Positions 6,714-15,123 of a stretch of DNA of 64,000 bases are shown here, piece by piece. The notes under the pieces are model-generated. The model made no database searches and was not told the DNA's origin. It was given only the letters and a program-made list of their open reading frames with translations. Within the stretch, counting starts at the first letter, position 1; every line of letters starts with the position of its first letter. The stretch is from assembly GCF_023517775.1 (NCBI RefSeq), contig NZ_CP082904.1, positions 1,054,001 through 1,118,000 of the forward strand, written 5' to 3'. Both the position numbers and the translations under genes were made by a program. This DNA is from Mixta hanseatica (GTDB taxonomy: Bacteria > Pseudomonadota > Gammaproteobacteria > Enterobacterales > Enterobacteriaceae).

Positions 6714-6842
6714 ATGTCTGAGCGTCCGGTCGAAGGAGATCACCCTGACTATGACCCTAAACCAGTCTCGCCTAATCCAGATGAAAAAGGTGAAGGTAAA
6801 GACGATCCACATAAAGCACCTGAGTCAGGAGATAAATTCTGA
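6714..6842 (+). CDS. Small acidic phage protein, 42 aa
   Basis: A strong ribosome binding site (AAAAAGGAGGATTC) precedes ATG 6714. The 42-residue product is unusually polar and rich in proline, aspartate, glutamate and lysine (DYDPKPVSPNPDEKGEGK), with no hydrophobic core, so it is probably disordered. A terminator follows 11 bases after the stop, making this a self-contained transcription unit end. Small proteins of this composition are common before the packaging module in enteric phages; no function is known to me. Confidence 0.7.
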   Translation: MSERPVEGDHPDYDPKPVSPNPDEKGEGKDDPHKAPESGDKF

Positions 6843-6852
6843 ATCATGCTAA

Positions 6853-6875
6853 GCCGCCTCCGGGCGGTTTTTTTA
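6853..6875 (+). terminator. Rho-independent terminator
   Basis: CCGCC TCC GGGCGG forms a short GC stem followed by seven T. It separates the small acidic gene from the HNH gene. Confidence 0.85.
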
Positions 6876-6886
6876 TTGGAGCTAAC

Positions 6887-7228
6887 ATGTCCGAGCCACG
6901 TATCTATAACAGTCGCTGGGACAAAGCCAGGCTGTCATTTCTGAAAGCACATCCTCTCTGCATCATGTGTCACCGGCAACACAGAGCGGTCCCGGCTACT
7001 GTCGTGGATCACATTAAGCCGCACCGGCTGAAAGAAGCGCTGAACGGCGGCACTCAGGAAGAGATAGCGAAAGCGCAGAAACTCTTCTGGGATAAGAGCA
7101 ACTGGCAACCCCTCTGTAAACAGCACCACGACTCCACCAAGCAACGCGAAGAGAAACGCGGTCACGTGATTGGGTGTGATGAGGACGGGCTGCCACTCGA
7201 CCCACAGGCGCACTGGCGCAGGCGATAA
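6887..7228 (+). CDS. HNH endonuclease of packaging module
   Basis: A 113-residue HNH protein: CIMC zinc pair, then VVDHIKPHR with the catalytic histidine, then NWQPLCKQHHDSTK carrying the asparagine and final histidines. In HK97-type cos phages an HNH nuclease gene lies immediately before terS and is needed together with the terminase for efficient cutting of cos. Its position here is the same. The start at 6887 follows TTGGAGCTAAC. Length matches HK97 gp74 relatives. Confidence 0.93.
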   Translation: MSEPRIYNSRWDKARLSFLKAHPLCIMCHRQHRAVPATVVDHIKPHRLKEALNGGTQEEIAKAQKLFWDKSNWQPLCKQHHDSTKQREEKRGHVIGCDEDGLPLDPQAHWRRR

Positions 7229-7347
7229 GCCATGGAATCCACGGGGAGGGGAGGGTAAAGACTTCAGGGGCAACCGCCTTCCTGACCGCCCGCCCCCCTT
7301 TTTATGCACAACCGCGAATTGAAAAGTTTTTTCCGGGAGGTTAAATA
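7229..7347. other. Candidate cos region
   Basis: This 119-base gap between the HNH nuclease and terS contains purine-rich then C-rich tracts (GGGGAGGGGAGGG at about 7242-7254 and CCGCCCGCCCCCC at about 7287-7299). In HK97-like phages the cohesive end site lies in this interval. No direct signature proves it, so the call rests on gene order and base composition. Confidence 0.45.
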
Positions 7348-7815
7348 ATGGCCGGAAGACGTCCAAAACCTACCCATCTGAAAGTTGTAACCGGCAATCC
7401 GGGCAAACGTGCTCTGAATAAAAAGGAGCCAAAACCAACCCGTGAGATACCCAGCCCGCCATCGCATTTAACCGACGAAGGAAAGACTGCCTGGGGGCGC
7501 CTGAGCGTTCTGCTTGATGGCATGGGCGTCCTGACCGTTGCCGATGCGTTTGCGCTCGAAAGGTTATGTGACGTGTATGCCGAAATCCTGCAGCTACGTG
7601 AAGACGTTGAAGCGGAAGGGCGCACGTACAAAACACAGACTGCTCAGGGTGACACGCTCACGAAAGCAAACCCATCGGTTGCCATGCTGGCGGATGCCGA
7701 TCGTCGTTTCAAAAGTTACCTGGTGGAGTTCGGCCTGACACCGGCTGCCCGGTCAAAGGTGAATGTGAATGGTGGAGAAAAAGAAGAAGACCCGCTCAAC
7801 CAGTTCTTCGGTTGA
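7348..7815 (+). CDS. terS: Terminase small subunit, P27 family
   Basis: A 155-residue protein of the P27/HK97 small terminase family. It starts with the basic GRRPKPTHLKVVTGNPGKRAL segment typical for the family and continues with the helical LTDEGKTAWGRLSVLL region; the C terminus contains FGLTPAARSKVNV. It recognises concatemeric DNA at cos and recruits the large subunit. A good GGGAGG precedes the ATG. The 3' end overlaps the large subunit gene by 47 bases. Confidence 0.93.
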   Translation: MAGRRPKPTHLKVVTGNPGKRALNKKEPKPTREIPSPPSHLTDEGKTAWGRLSVLLDGMGVLTVADAFALERLCDVYAEILQLREDVEAEGRTYKTQTAQGDTLTKANPSVAMLADADRRFKSYLVEFGLTPAARSKVNVNGGEKEEDPLNQFFG

Positions 7816-9514
7816 TCCTGCAACACAGTATGCAATGGACGTCACCAGCGGAAAGACTCTGGCTGGTCCGGACATTCGCGCAGCCTGTGTACGCCATCTG
7901 CGTGATCTGGAGCATGGCCCTGCACGAGGCCTGTTCTGGGATGTGGCCGCTGTAACCCGCGTTATCGACTTCTTTGCTCAGGTGCTGAAACTTAACGGCG
8001 GCGAGCATGAGGGTAAACCCTTCATTCTGCTGCCATGGCAGTGCTTTATCGTCGGTTCCCTGTTTGGCTGGAAATCTGCTGACGGTACACGCCGCTTTCG
8101 CATGAGTTATATCGAGTCAGGCAAAGGCTCAGGTAAATCACCGTTGGCCGGTGGCGTTGGCCTTTACCTGCTGATGGCGGACAAGGAGCCACGCGCTGAG
8201 GTTTACGCTGCAGCTACAAAAAAAGACCAGGCAATGATCCTGTTCCGCGATGCGGTAACGATGGTTGACCAGTCGCCCGCGCTGGCGCAGCGCATCACGA
8301 AATCCGGTACCGGCCTGAACGTCTGGAACCTCGCTTTCCTGCAGACCGGCTCTTTCTTTAAGCCGATCAGCTCCGATGATGGACAGTCCGGTCCGCGACC
8401 GCACGGCGCCCTGATTGATGAGGTACACGAGCATAAAACCAACGCCGTAGTGGAAATGATGCGTGCCGGCACCAAAGGCCGCCGCCAGGCGCTGATGTTC
8501 CTCATCACCAACAGCGGGCACGATAAAACCAGCGTCTGCTACGAGTATCACGAATACGGACGCAAGGTTGCTGCCGGCGACCTGGACGATGACAGTTTTT
8601 TCAGCTTCATATGTTCCCTGGATGAGGGCGATGACCCGTTTAAGGATGAATCCTGCTGGGGCAAGGCCAACCCTTCTCTGGGTCATACGTTCACTGATAA
8701 GTACCTGCGTGAACAGGTAACACAGGCGCGTGGTATGCCATCGAAAGAGAGCATTGTCCGGCGCCTGAATTTCTGTCAGTGGGTGGAATCAGCCGATCCC
8801 TGGGTGGACAGTAACACATGGATGGGCTGCGAGAAGGAGTTTGACCCGGATGAACTGGCGGGCGAAGAGTGCTACGGCGGGCTTGACCTGTCCGGATCGC
8901 GTGACCTTACCGCGCTGGCGCTTTACTTTCCGAAAACCAAAAAGCTTCTGGTCGAATTCTGGACCCCGAAAGACTCACTGCTTGAGCGAGCCAAAACCGA
9001 CCACGTTCCTTATGACGCCTGGTTGCGCAATGGCTATATTCACGCACCGCCAGGCAAAGCGGTTAATTATGGCTTTGTGGCTTCCCGCATTGGCGAACTG
9101 GCGGCGAAATACAACATAAAATGTATCGCGTTTGACCAGTACCGCATCAAGTATCTGGAACCAGAACTCGAAAACGAGTCTGTGAGTGTTGATCTGATAC
9201 CACACGGACAGGGCTTCTATAAGGCTCAGGAATCCGGCCTGTGGATGCCGCGCTCCATCGAGCTGTTTGAAGAGCACCTGAATAATCAGGAGCTGGTTAT
9301 CCGCACCAATCCCTGCCTGCGCTGGAACGCAGCCTCAGCAGTGCTTGAAGCTGACCAGAAGGACAACCGTATTTTTGCCAAAAAGAAAAGCACCGGCCGC
9401 ATCGATGGCGTGGTGGCGGCTGCTATGGCGATCGGGGCGGCAGAAGATGCCGTGCTGGTTGAAACCGGCGATCCCGACGACTTTTTTGATGACCCGATCA
9501 TGGTAGGTATCTGA
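7769..9514 (+). CDS. terL: Terminase large subunit
   Basis: A 581-residue HK97-type large terminase: an ATPase domain with a Walker A-like SGKGSGKSP near residues 117-126 and Walker B in ALIDEVHEH, followed by an RNase H-like nuclease domain starting around GGLDLSGSRDLTALALYF. It translocates DNA into the prohead and cuts it at cos. The start at 7769 lies inside terS; the region YAMDVTSGK onward aligns with the known N terminus, so the 15 to 20 lysine-rich residues before it may be an extension. It overlaps the portal gene by one base. Confidence 0.95.
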   Translation: MVEKKKKTRSTSSSVDPATQYAMDVTSGKTLAGPDIRAACVRHLRDLEHGPARGLFWDVAAVTRVIDFFAQVLKLNGGEHEGKPFILLPWQCFIVGSLFGWKSADGTRRFRMSYIESGKGSGKSPLAGGVGLYLLMADKEPRAEVYAAATKKDQAMILFRDAVTMVDQSPALAQRITKSGTGLNVWNLAFLQTGSFFKPISSDDGQSGPRPHGALIDEVHEHKTNAVVEMMRAGTKGRRQALMFLITNSGHDKTSVCYEYHEYGRKVAAGDLDDDSFFSFICSLDEGDDPFKDESCWGKANPSLGHTFTDKYLREQVTQARGMPSKESIVRRLNFCQWVESADPWVDSNTWMGCEKEFDPDELAGEECYGGLDLSGSRDLTALALYFPKTKKLLVEFWTPKDSLLERAKTDHVPYDAWLRNGYIHAPPGKAVNYGFVASRIGELAAKYNIKCIAFDQYRIKYLEPELENESVSVDLIPHGQGFYKAQESGLWMPRSIELFEEHLNNQELVIRTNPCLRWNAASAVLEADQKDNRIFAKKKSTGRIDGVVAAAMAIGAAEDAVLVETGDPDDFFDDPIMVGI

Positions 9515-10818
9515 TGGAGACAAATAAACAGCCTGGCCGGGTGAAGAGTGCTCTGCTTAACTGGCTGGGCGTCCCGATAAGCCTGACCAACGGTGAATTT
9601 TTTCAGGAATGGTTCGGCACAAGCAGTAGCGGAAAGGTAGTGACCGCCGATAAGGCGATCGCGCTTTCTGCTGTATGGGCGTGTGTGCGGCTGTTGAGCG
9701 AGTCCGTATCCACGCTGCCGCTTAAGGTTTACCAGCGCGCGCCGGATGGTTCACGCAAACTCGCACAGAGCCATCCGGCTTATCAGCTCTTGTGTCGCCG
9801 CCCAAACACAGAAATGACGCCATCCCGCTTTATGTTGATGGTGGTGGCCAGTATTTGTCTGCGCGGTAACGCTTTCGTTGAAAAGAAGATGATTGGTAAC
9901 AAGCTGGTGTCGCTGGTACCCCTGCTTCCGCAGTGCATGGTTGTGAAGCGCCTGGACAGCGGCGAGCTGGAGTATACCTATACCGAAAAAGGTCAGAAGC
10001 GGGTCATTCCGGTTAAGAATATAATGCACATCCGTGGCTTTGGTCTCGATGGCGTATGCGGAATGATGCCGATGCAGGTTGGCCGGGATGTTTTCGGTTC
10101 CGCGATGGCGGTGGAAGAATCTGCCGCGAAAATCTTCGAAAATGGTCTGCAAAGTTCCGGTTATTTCGCCTCGAAAAATACTCTAACCAAAGAGCAGCGT
10201 GAGCGACTGCGCCGCAACCTGAGCGCGTTCGCCGGTTCGAAAAATGCCGGTAAAGTGATGGTGCTGGAGGCGGATTTAAGTTATCAGAATATCACTATGA
10301 ACCCGGAAGCGGCGCAGATGCTGGAGTCGCGCGCATTCAGTATTGAAGAAATATGCCGCTGGTTCCGCGTGCCGCCGTTTATGGTAGGCCATGTTGATAA
10401 GCAAAGCAGCTGGGCATCAAGCGTAGAGGGCATGAACCTGCTGTTTCTGACTAACACGCTGCGGCCGATGCTGGTAAATATTGAGCAGGAAATTGCACGC
10501 TGTCTTCTTAACGGCGATGAGGATTTATTCGCTGAGTTCTCCGTTGAGGGCCTGCTTCGTGCTGACAGCGCAGGACGTGCAGCCTACTACACAACTGCAT
10601 TGCAGAACGGCTGGATGTCGCGTAATGATGTGCGTCGCCTGGAGAATCTGCCGCCGATTGAGGGCGGTGATATTTATACCGTTCAGCTGAATCTGACACC
10701 GCTTGAGGACTTACGCAAAAACAGCACAGCCGAAAGGGCTAAGCTGCTGCGCGAAGTTCACAATGCCGTTTTCCCTGACATTCCTTTCGAACAATCACCG
10801 CTTAAACAGGCGGCTTAG
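9514..10818 (+). CDS. Portal protein, HK97 family
   Basis: A 434-residue portal of the HK97 gp3 type, forming the dodecameric ring through which DNA enters and leaves the capsid. Typical segments are KAIALSAVWACVRLLSESVSTLPLKVYQ near residue 45, HIRGFGLDG and the central FRVPPFMVGHVDKQSSWASS. The length is normal. The start overlaps the terminase stop (TGATGG), so translation is coupled. Confidence 0.95.
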   Translation: METNKQPGRVKSALLNWLGVPISLTNGEFFQEWFGTSSSGKVVTADKAIALSAVWACVRLLSESVSTLPLKVYQRAPDGSRKLAQSHPAYQLLCRRPNTEMTPSRFMLMVVASICLRGNAFVEKKMIGNKLVSLVPLLPQCMVVKRLDSGELEYTYTEKGQKRVIPVKNIMHIRGFGLDGVCGMMPMQVGRDVFGSAMAVEESAAKIFENGLQSSGYFASKNTLTKEQRERLRRNLSAFAGSKNAGKVMVLEADLSYQNITMNPEAAQMLESRAFSIEEICRWFRVPPFMVGHVDKQSSWASSVEGMNLLFLTNTLRPMLVNIEQEIARCLLNGDEDLFAEFSVEGLLRADSAGRAAYYTTALQNGWMSRNDVRRLENLPPIEGGDIYTVQLNLTPLEDLRKNSTAERAKLLREVHNAVFPDIPFEQSPLKQAA

Positions 10819-10829
10819 GAGCAACCCCA

Positions 10830-11678
10830 ATGACAGTAAAAAGTCTTCCGGCAGCGCCGGAGGGGCGGCCTTTTGCGCGCGAAAATCGCGATCTGCCGTC
10901 CTCTGCAATGGAGCGCTGGAACGGCGGTATTAAAGCCGCACAGAGCGATGAGAACAGTATTTCAGTATTCGATGTTATTGGTGCTGACTGGTACGGAGAC
11001 GGCGTTACCGCGAGCCGTATCGCAGCCGCGCTCCGCTCGATCGGAGGCGCTGACGTCACTGTAAATATCAATTCGCCAGGTGGCGACATGTTTGAAGGCC
11101 TGGCGATTTATAACCTGCTGCGTGAGTACGAAGGCAAGGTAACAGTGAAGGTGCTGGGTCTTGCTGCCTCTGCAGCGTCGATTATCGCGATGGCCGGCGA
11201 TGAGGTTCAGATCGGGCGTGGTGCCTTCCTGATGATCCACAATTGCTGGGTTTACACGATGGGTAACCGTCACGATCTGGCACAGGTGGCTGCAGATATG
11301 GAGCCATTTGATAAAGCCATGAACGACATCTACGGCGCGCGCACAGGGCTTAGTACAGAAGTCATCGAGGCGATGATGAATGCAGAAACCTATATCGGCG
11401 GCAGCGATGCGGTTGAGAAGGGCTTCGCAGATCGCCTGCTGTCAGCCGATGAAATTGCAGATGACGACGAAAGTCCTTCCGCTGCGCTGCGCAAGCTTGA
11501 TGCGTTGCTGGCGAAAACAGATACCCCGCGCTCCGAGTGCAGAAAACTTCTTAAAGCATTAACCGGCAGTAAGCCAGGCGCTGCTGCCAATCCTGAAGGT
11601 ATGCCGGGCGCTACCGAAGAAATCAACCCTGAAAATATTGCACAACTTGAAAACGCCCTGGCGGCGTTCGGCAAATAA
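10830..11678 (+). CDS. Prohead protease, ClpP-like serine protease
   Basis: A 282-residue protein of the ClpP/S14 fold used as head maturation protease. The active-site region GLAASAASIIAMAGD carries the probable nucleophile S114, and LMIHNCW carries the histidine H137. The oxyanion strand INSPGGDMFEG is present. The C-terminal 80 residues are acidic and probably interact with the capsid protein. It lies between portal and capsid, the normal place, and would trim the scaffold domain of the capsid precursor. Confidence 0.94.
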   Translation: MTVKSLPAAPEGRPFARENRDLPSSAMERWNGGIKAAQSDENSISVFDVIGADWYGDGVTASRIAAALRSIGGADVTVNINSPGGDMFEGLAIYNLLREYEGKVTVKVLGLAASAASIIAMAGDEVQIGRGAFLMIHNCWVYTMGNRHDLAQVAADMEPFDKAMNDIYGARTGLSTEVIEAMMNAETYIGGSDAVEKGFADRLLSADEIADDDESPSAALRKLDALLAKTDTPRSECRKLLKALTGSKPGAAANPEGMPGATEEINPENIAQLENALAAFGK

Positions 11679-11687
11679 GGAAAAAAC

Positions 11688-12905
11688 ATGTCTGAAGTTA
11701 ACGATTTACTGAAAAAAGTCTCCGCAAAGCTGGAAGAAGTGTCCGGCACCTTCAGCCAGAAGGCCGAAGATGCGCTGAAAGAAGCCAAAAGCTCCGGGCA
11801 ACTGTCTGCACAGACCAAAGAAGCGGTGGATAAGATCGCAACTGAGTTCAATGCGCTGAACGAAGCGAACAAAACGCTGAAAGCCTCGCTCGGTGAGCTT
11901 GAGCAGCATGTTGCTCAGATGCCGCTGGCTAACGCCAAAAAGACTGTCGAAACCGTCGGGCAAACCGTTATCAGCAGCGAAGCGCTTAAAGCCTTTGCGG
12001 CGAGCGTTGAAGGCGGTAAGCGTGTGAGCGTGCCGGTGAATGCCGCGCTGCTCTCAACGGGTGTCGCTGATGGTGTGGTTGAGCCTCAGCGTCTGCCGGG
12101 CATCGATACCGCGCCAAAACAGCGCCTGTTCATCCGTGATCTGATTGCGCCGGGCCGCACCAGTGCGCCAGCTATCTTCTGGGTGCAGCAGACCGGCTTC
12201 ACCAATAAGGCCGCAGTAGTGCCGGAAGGTACCACCAAGCCGTACAGCGATATTGACTTCGCCACGCAGATCACGCCGGTAACCACCATCGCCCACATGT
12301 TCAAGGCGTCTAAACAGATTCTGGACGACTTCGCACAGCTGCAATCCACCGTGGATGCTGAAATGCGATATGGCCTGAAATATGTCGAAGAGCAGGAAAT
12401 TCTGTTCGGTGACGGCACCGGCGCGCACCTGAAAGGCATCGTGCCGCAGGCATCCGCCTTCGACGCCGCGTTCACCGTTGAGCAACAGAACGGTATCGAC
12501 GATTTGCGCCTGGCCATGCTGCAGGCGCAACTGGCGCGATTTCCGGCATCAGGTCACGTTCTGCACTTCATCGACTGGGCGAAGATTGAGCTGACCAAGG
12601 ATACGCTGGGCCGTTATATCCTGGCGAATCCGTCAGCGCTGACCGGCCCGACGCTGTGGGGACTGCCGGTGGTGGCTACCGAAACCGCTGCTTTCCAGGG
12701 CAAATTCCTGACCGGTGCGTTTAACGCCGCCGCGCAGCTTTTCGACCGTGAAGATGCCAACGTGGTTATCTCCACCGAGAACGCCGACGACTTTGAGAAA
12801 AACATGATCTCAATTCGCTGCGAAGAGCGCCTGGCGCTGGCCGTTAAACGCCCGGAAGCGTTTATTTACGGCAGCTTCACTGTCCCGGCCCCTGCCGGCG
12901 CGTAA
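11688..12905 (+). CDS. Major capsid protein, HK97 gp5 family
   Basis: A 405-residue capsid precursor. Residues 1 to about 85 form a charged coiled coil (the delta or scaffold domain), after which the HK97 fold begins with PQRLPGIDTAPKQRLFIRDLI. Downstream, the E-loop and A-domain region with VVPEGTTKPYSDIDFA and the C-terminal NMISIRCEERLALAVKRPEAF are typical. Maturation would remove the N-terminal domain through the ClpP-like protease encoded just upstream. A good AAGGAAAAAAC lies before the start. Confidence 0.96.
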   Translation: MSEVNDLLKKVSAKLEEVSGTFSQKAEDALKEAKSSGQLSAQTKEAVDKIATEFNALNEANKTLKASLGELEQHVAQMPLANAKKTVETVGQTVISSEALKAFAASVEGGKRVSVPVNAALLSTGVADGVVEPQRLPGIDTAPKQRLFIRDLIAPGRTSAPAIFWVQQTGFTNKAAVVPEGTTKPYSDIDFATQITPVTTIAHMFKASKQILDDFAQLQSTVDAEMRYGLKYVEEQEILFGDGTGAHLKGIVPQASAFDAAFTVEQQNGIDDLRLAMLQAQLARFPASGHVLHFIDWAKIELTKDTLGRYILANPSALTGPTLWGLPVVATETAAFQGKFLTGAFNAAAQLFDREDANVVISTENADDFEKNMISIRCEERLALAVKRPEAFIYGSFTVPAPAGA

Positions 12906-12915
12906 CCCCCTGAGG

Positions 12916-12936
12916 GCGGCCTTCGGGCCGCTTTTT
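12916..12936 (+). terminator. Terminator or attenuator after capsid gene
   Basis: GCGGCC and GGCCGC pair around a stable TTCG tetraloop and are followed by five T. It probably lowers expression of the downstream genes relative to the capsid gene. Confidence 0.82.
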
Positions 12937-12952
12937 CTTTGAGGAGACGACA

Positions 12953-13144
12953 ATGAAGCTGATTGCAATTAAGCCCATCTATGTTGACGGCTCAGTGCGT
13001 ACTGAGGGAGTTGAGTTCGAAACCCTCGAACAGCACGGGCGCGAGCTCATCAATAAAGGCTATGCCTCGCAGGTAAGTGAGGGTGATCCTGCGGAGCCGC
13101 AACCGGAAGGCGATAAGCCGAAATCCAAAGCCAAAAGCAAATAA
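12953..13144 (+). CDS. Small head-region protein, 63 aa
   Basis: A GAGGAGACGACA site precedes the ATG. The 63-residue product has a compact N-terminal part (KLIAIKPIYVDGSVRTEGVEFE, followed by HGRELINKGYA) and a disordered tail of proline, glutamate, lysine and serine. Small proteins of this shape follow the capsid gene in many HK97-type phages and may be decoration or head completion factors. The family name is not certain. Confidence 0.7.
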   Translation: MKLIAIKPIYVDGSVRTEGVEFETLEQHGRELINKGYASQVSEGDPAEPQPEGDKPKSKAKSK

Positions 13145-13153
13145 GGTGATGCC

Positions 13154-13483
13154 ATGTTGCTGACGCTGGAAGAAATTAAAATGCAGTGCCGGCTGGAGAG
13201 TGACTTCACAGAAGAAGACAGATTTCTTGAGCTTCTTGCGTTGGCTGCTGAGGCGAAAGCAACGACCTACCTGAACCGGAACCTCTATAAGACCCTGGAT
13301 GAGATGCCTGCGCTCGATACTGATGGCATGGTGATCACGGAGGATATCCGGCTGGGCCTGTTGATGCTGATTAGCCACTGGTACGAAAACCGCAGCTCCG
13401 TGACGGAAATTGAAAAGTCAGAAACGCCGATGGCATTTTACTTTTTGCTTCAGCCGCGGCGCCTGCCTGTTTCGGGATTCTGA
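13154..13483 (+). CDS. Head-tail connector, HK97 gp6-like
   Basis: A 109-residue, all-helical protein starting MLLTLEEIKMQCRLE, with LLALAAEAKATTYLNRNLY and a closing LLISHWYENRSSV. This is the classic gp6-like DNA packaging connector that adds a ring below the portal after packaging. Order and length agree with the family. The last dozen residues (QPRRLPVSGF) also follow the family pattern. Confidence 0.9.
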   Translation: MLLTLEEIKMQCRLESDFTEEDRFLELLALAAEAKATTYLNRNLYKTLDEMPALDTDGMVITEDIRLGLLMLISHWYENRSSVTEIEKSETPMAFYFLLQPRRLPVSGF

Positions 13484-13485
13484 TT

Positions 13486-13875
13486 ATGCAACTCAATTCT
13501 ACACGTACCAGCGCGACGTATACGCTGCCCGATCCGGGTGAGCTGAATAAGCGCATTCTGTTGCGTCAGCGCATTGACCTGGCCGCCGCTGATTACGGTG
13601 TCGAACCTTCGTATCAGAACGAAAAAATGGTCTGGGCGAAGGTACGGCAGGTGGGCGCCACGACTTATCACGAATCTGTCCAGGCAGACGATAAGATCAC
13701 CCACTACATGACCATCCGCTACCGCAGGGGCATCACTTCCGATTTCGAAGTGGTTTATGGCAGTAACGTCTACCGCGTAAAACGCCTGCGCGACCTTAAC
13801 TCAGCCGGCCGCTATCTGTTGCTGGAATGTGAGGCGCTGGGTGCTTTAGATCGCGACGGAGATATGTATGGCTAA
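13486..13875 (+). CDS. Head closure / head-tail adaptor protein
   Basis: A 129-residue protein of the SPP1 gp16-like head-tail joining family: PGELNKRILLRQRIDLAAADYG at the start, VWAKVRQVGATTYHE in the middle, then THYMTIRYRRGITSDFEVVYG and a closing strand. It plugs the filled head and joins it to the tail. It starts two bases after the connector stop and overlaps the next gene by eight bases. Confidence 0.88.
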   Translation: MQLNSTRTSATYTLPDPGELNKRILLRQRIDLAAADYGVEPSYQNEKMVWAKVRQVGATTYHESVQADDKITHYMTIRYRRGITSDFEVVYGSNVYRVKRLRDLNSAGRYLLLECEALGALDRDGDMYG

Positions 13876-14374
13876 GCCGCTTCTGCATGTGGATTTTGAT
13901 CAGCCTAAAGACCTCGTCTTTAACCGCAGCAAGATGCGAAAGGCATTTATCAAAATCGGTCAGGTGCATATGCGTGATGCGCGACGACTGGTGATGCGCC
14001 GGGGACGGTCTGCGCCCGGTGAGTACCCCAGCTACCGTACCGGCAGGCTGGCGCGCTCAATTGGCTATTACGTTCCCCGCGCCTCCAAAAACAGGCCGGG
14101 CCTGATGGTGCGAATTGCGCCTAACCAGAAGCGGGGCGAGGGCAACCGCCTTATTGAAGGCGACTTTTATCCCGCCTTTCTGTTTTACGGTGTCAGGCGG
14201 GGCGCCAGGCGTAAAAAGAGCCACCACAAAGGCAAATCAGGCGGCAGCGGATGGAAGGTTGCGCCACGTAAAAACTACATGACTGAGGTGCTGGAGTCGC
14301 GTAAAGCCTGGACACGTTATGTTCTGAGCCGTGCACTGCGCACCTCACTGCGACCGGAAAGGAAAAAGAAATGA
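13868..14374 (+). CDS. HK97 gp10-like tail completion protein
   Basis: A 168-residue, very basic protein in the position of HK97 gp10 family members, with GRSAPGEYPSYRTGRLARSIGYYV and a C-terminal KAWTRYVLSRALRTSLR helix. The PG-YP-RTG-L-SI pattern is the family hallmark. It helps finish the head-tail junction or tail end. Genes on both sides overlap it by a few bases. Confidence 0.85.
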   Translation: MAKPLLHVDFDQPKDLVFNRSKMRKAFIKIGQVHMRDARRLVMRRGRSAPGEYPSYRTGRLARSIGYYVPRASKNRPGLMVRIAPNQKRGEGNRLIEGDFYPAFLFYGVRRGARRKKSHHKGKSGGSGWKVAPRKNYMTEVLESRKAWTRYVLSRALRTSLRPERKKK

Positions 14375-14931
14375 AGCTTTCGCTTGTAATTGCTGCGTTG
14401 CGCATGCGTTGCCCGACCTTTGCCGGTAACGTTGCCGGCGCGGCGGAATTTAAGTCCATCCCGGAAACGGGAAAGATGCGCCTGCCAGCCGCTTATGTGG
14501 TGCCTACCGAAGATGTTACCGCTGAGCAGAAGTCACTGACCGATTACTGGCAGAACGTCACGGAAGGTTTTGCCGTTATCGTCGTGCTGGACAATACACG
14601 CGACGAACGCGGGCAGGCAGCTGGTTATGACGCAGTGCATGACGTGCGGGCTGAAATCTGGAAGGCGTTGCTGGGATGGGAGCCGGACCAAGATGCCGGG
14701 CCGGTAGCATATTCAGGTGGCCAGTTGCTGGATATGGACAGGGGGAGACTTTATTACCAGTTTGAGTTCATGTTGACGCGTGAAATCTCTGAAGAAGACA
14801 CCCGGCAGCAGGACGATCTGGAAACGCTGGACGAACTCAAAACCGTAGCCATCGATATTGACTACATCGATCCGGGTAACGGGCCTGACGGCAATCCTGA
14901 ACACCACACCGAAATAAAACTCAGCGAGTAA
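14371..14931 (+). CDS. Tail terminator-like protein (Mu gp37-type)
   Basis: A 186-residue protein directly before the DUF2635 and sheath genes, the place of gp37 in the Mu tail operon. The N-terminal part (KSIPETGKMRLPAAYVVPTED) and the central GFAVIVVLDNTRDERGQAAGYDAVHDVRAEIWKALLGW resemble phage tail terminator proteins, which cap the sheath and tube. The last 40 residues are acidic. Identification rests on position and general pattern. Confidence 0.75.
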   Translation: MKLSLVIAALRMRCPTFAGNVAGAAEFKSIPETGKMRLPAAYVVPTEDVTAEQKSLTDYWQNVTEGFAVIVVLDNTRDERGQAAGYDAVHDVRAEIWKALLGWEPDQDAGPVAYSGGQLLDMDRGRLYYQFEFMLTREISEEDTRQQDDLETLDELKTVAIDIDYIDPGNGPDGNPEHHTEIKLSE

Positions 14932-14934
14932 ATC

Positions 14935-15123
14935 ATGCTAATCAAACCCAAACGCGGGCGGTCAGTTCCTGACCCTGTCCGGGGCGGTCTGCTGCCTTCA
15001 GAAGGCCGGAACGTCGAAGAAAGCACCTACTGGCTCCGCCGCCTTGCGGCCGGGGATATTGAAAAAGTTCTCCCGGCGGAGAAAAAAGCCGGTACGGACA
15101 CCAAGAAACAAGGCGGTGAATAA
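14935..15123 (+). CDS. DUF2635 family protein (Mu gp38-like)
   Basis: A 62-residue protein of the DUF2635 type: KPKRGRSVPDPVRGGLLPSEG at the N terminus, then YWLRRLAAGDIE. It is the small gene that always precedes the Mu-type sheath gene and is thought to take part in tail assembly. The stop overlaps the sheath start by one base. Confidence 0.88.
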   Translation: MLIKPKRGRSVPDPVRGGLLPSEGRNVEESTYWLRRLAAGDIEKVLPAEKKAGTDTKKQGGE

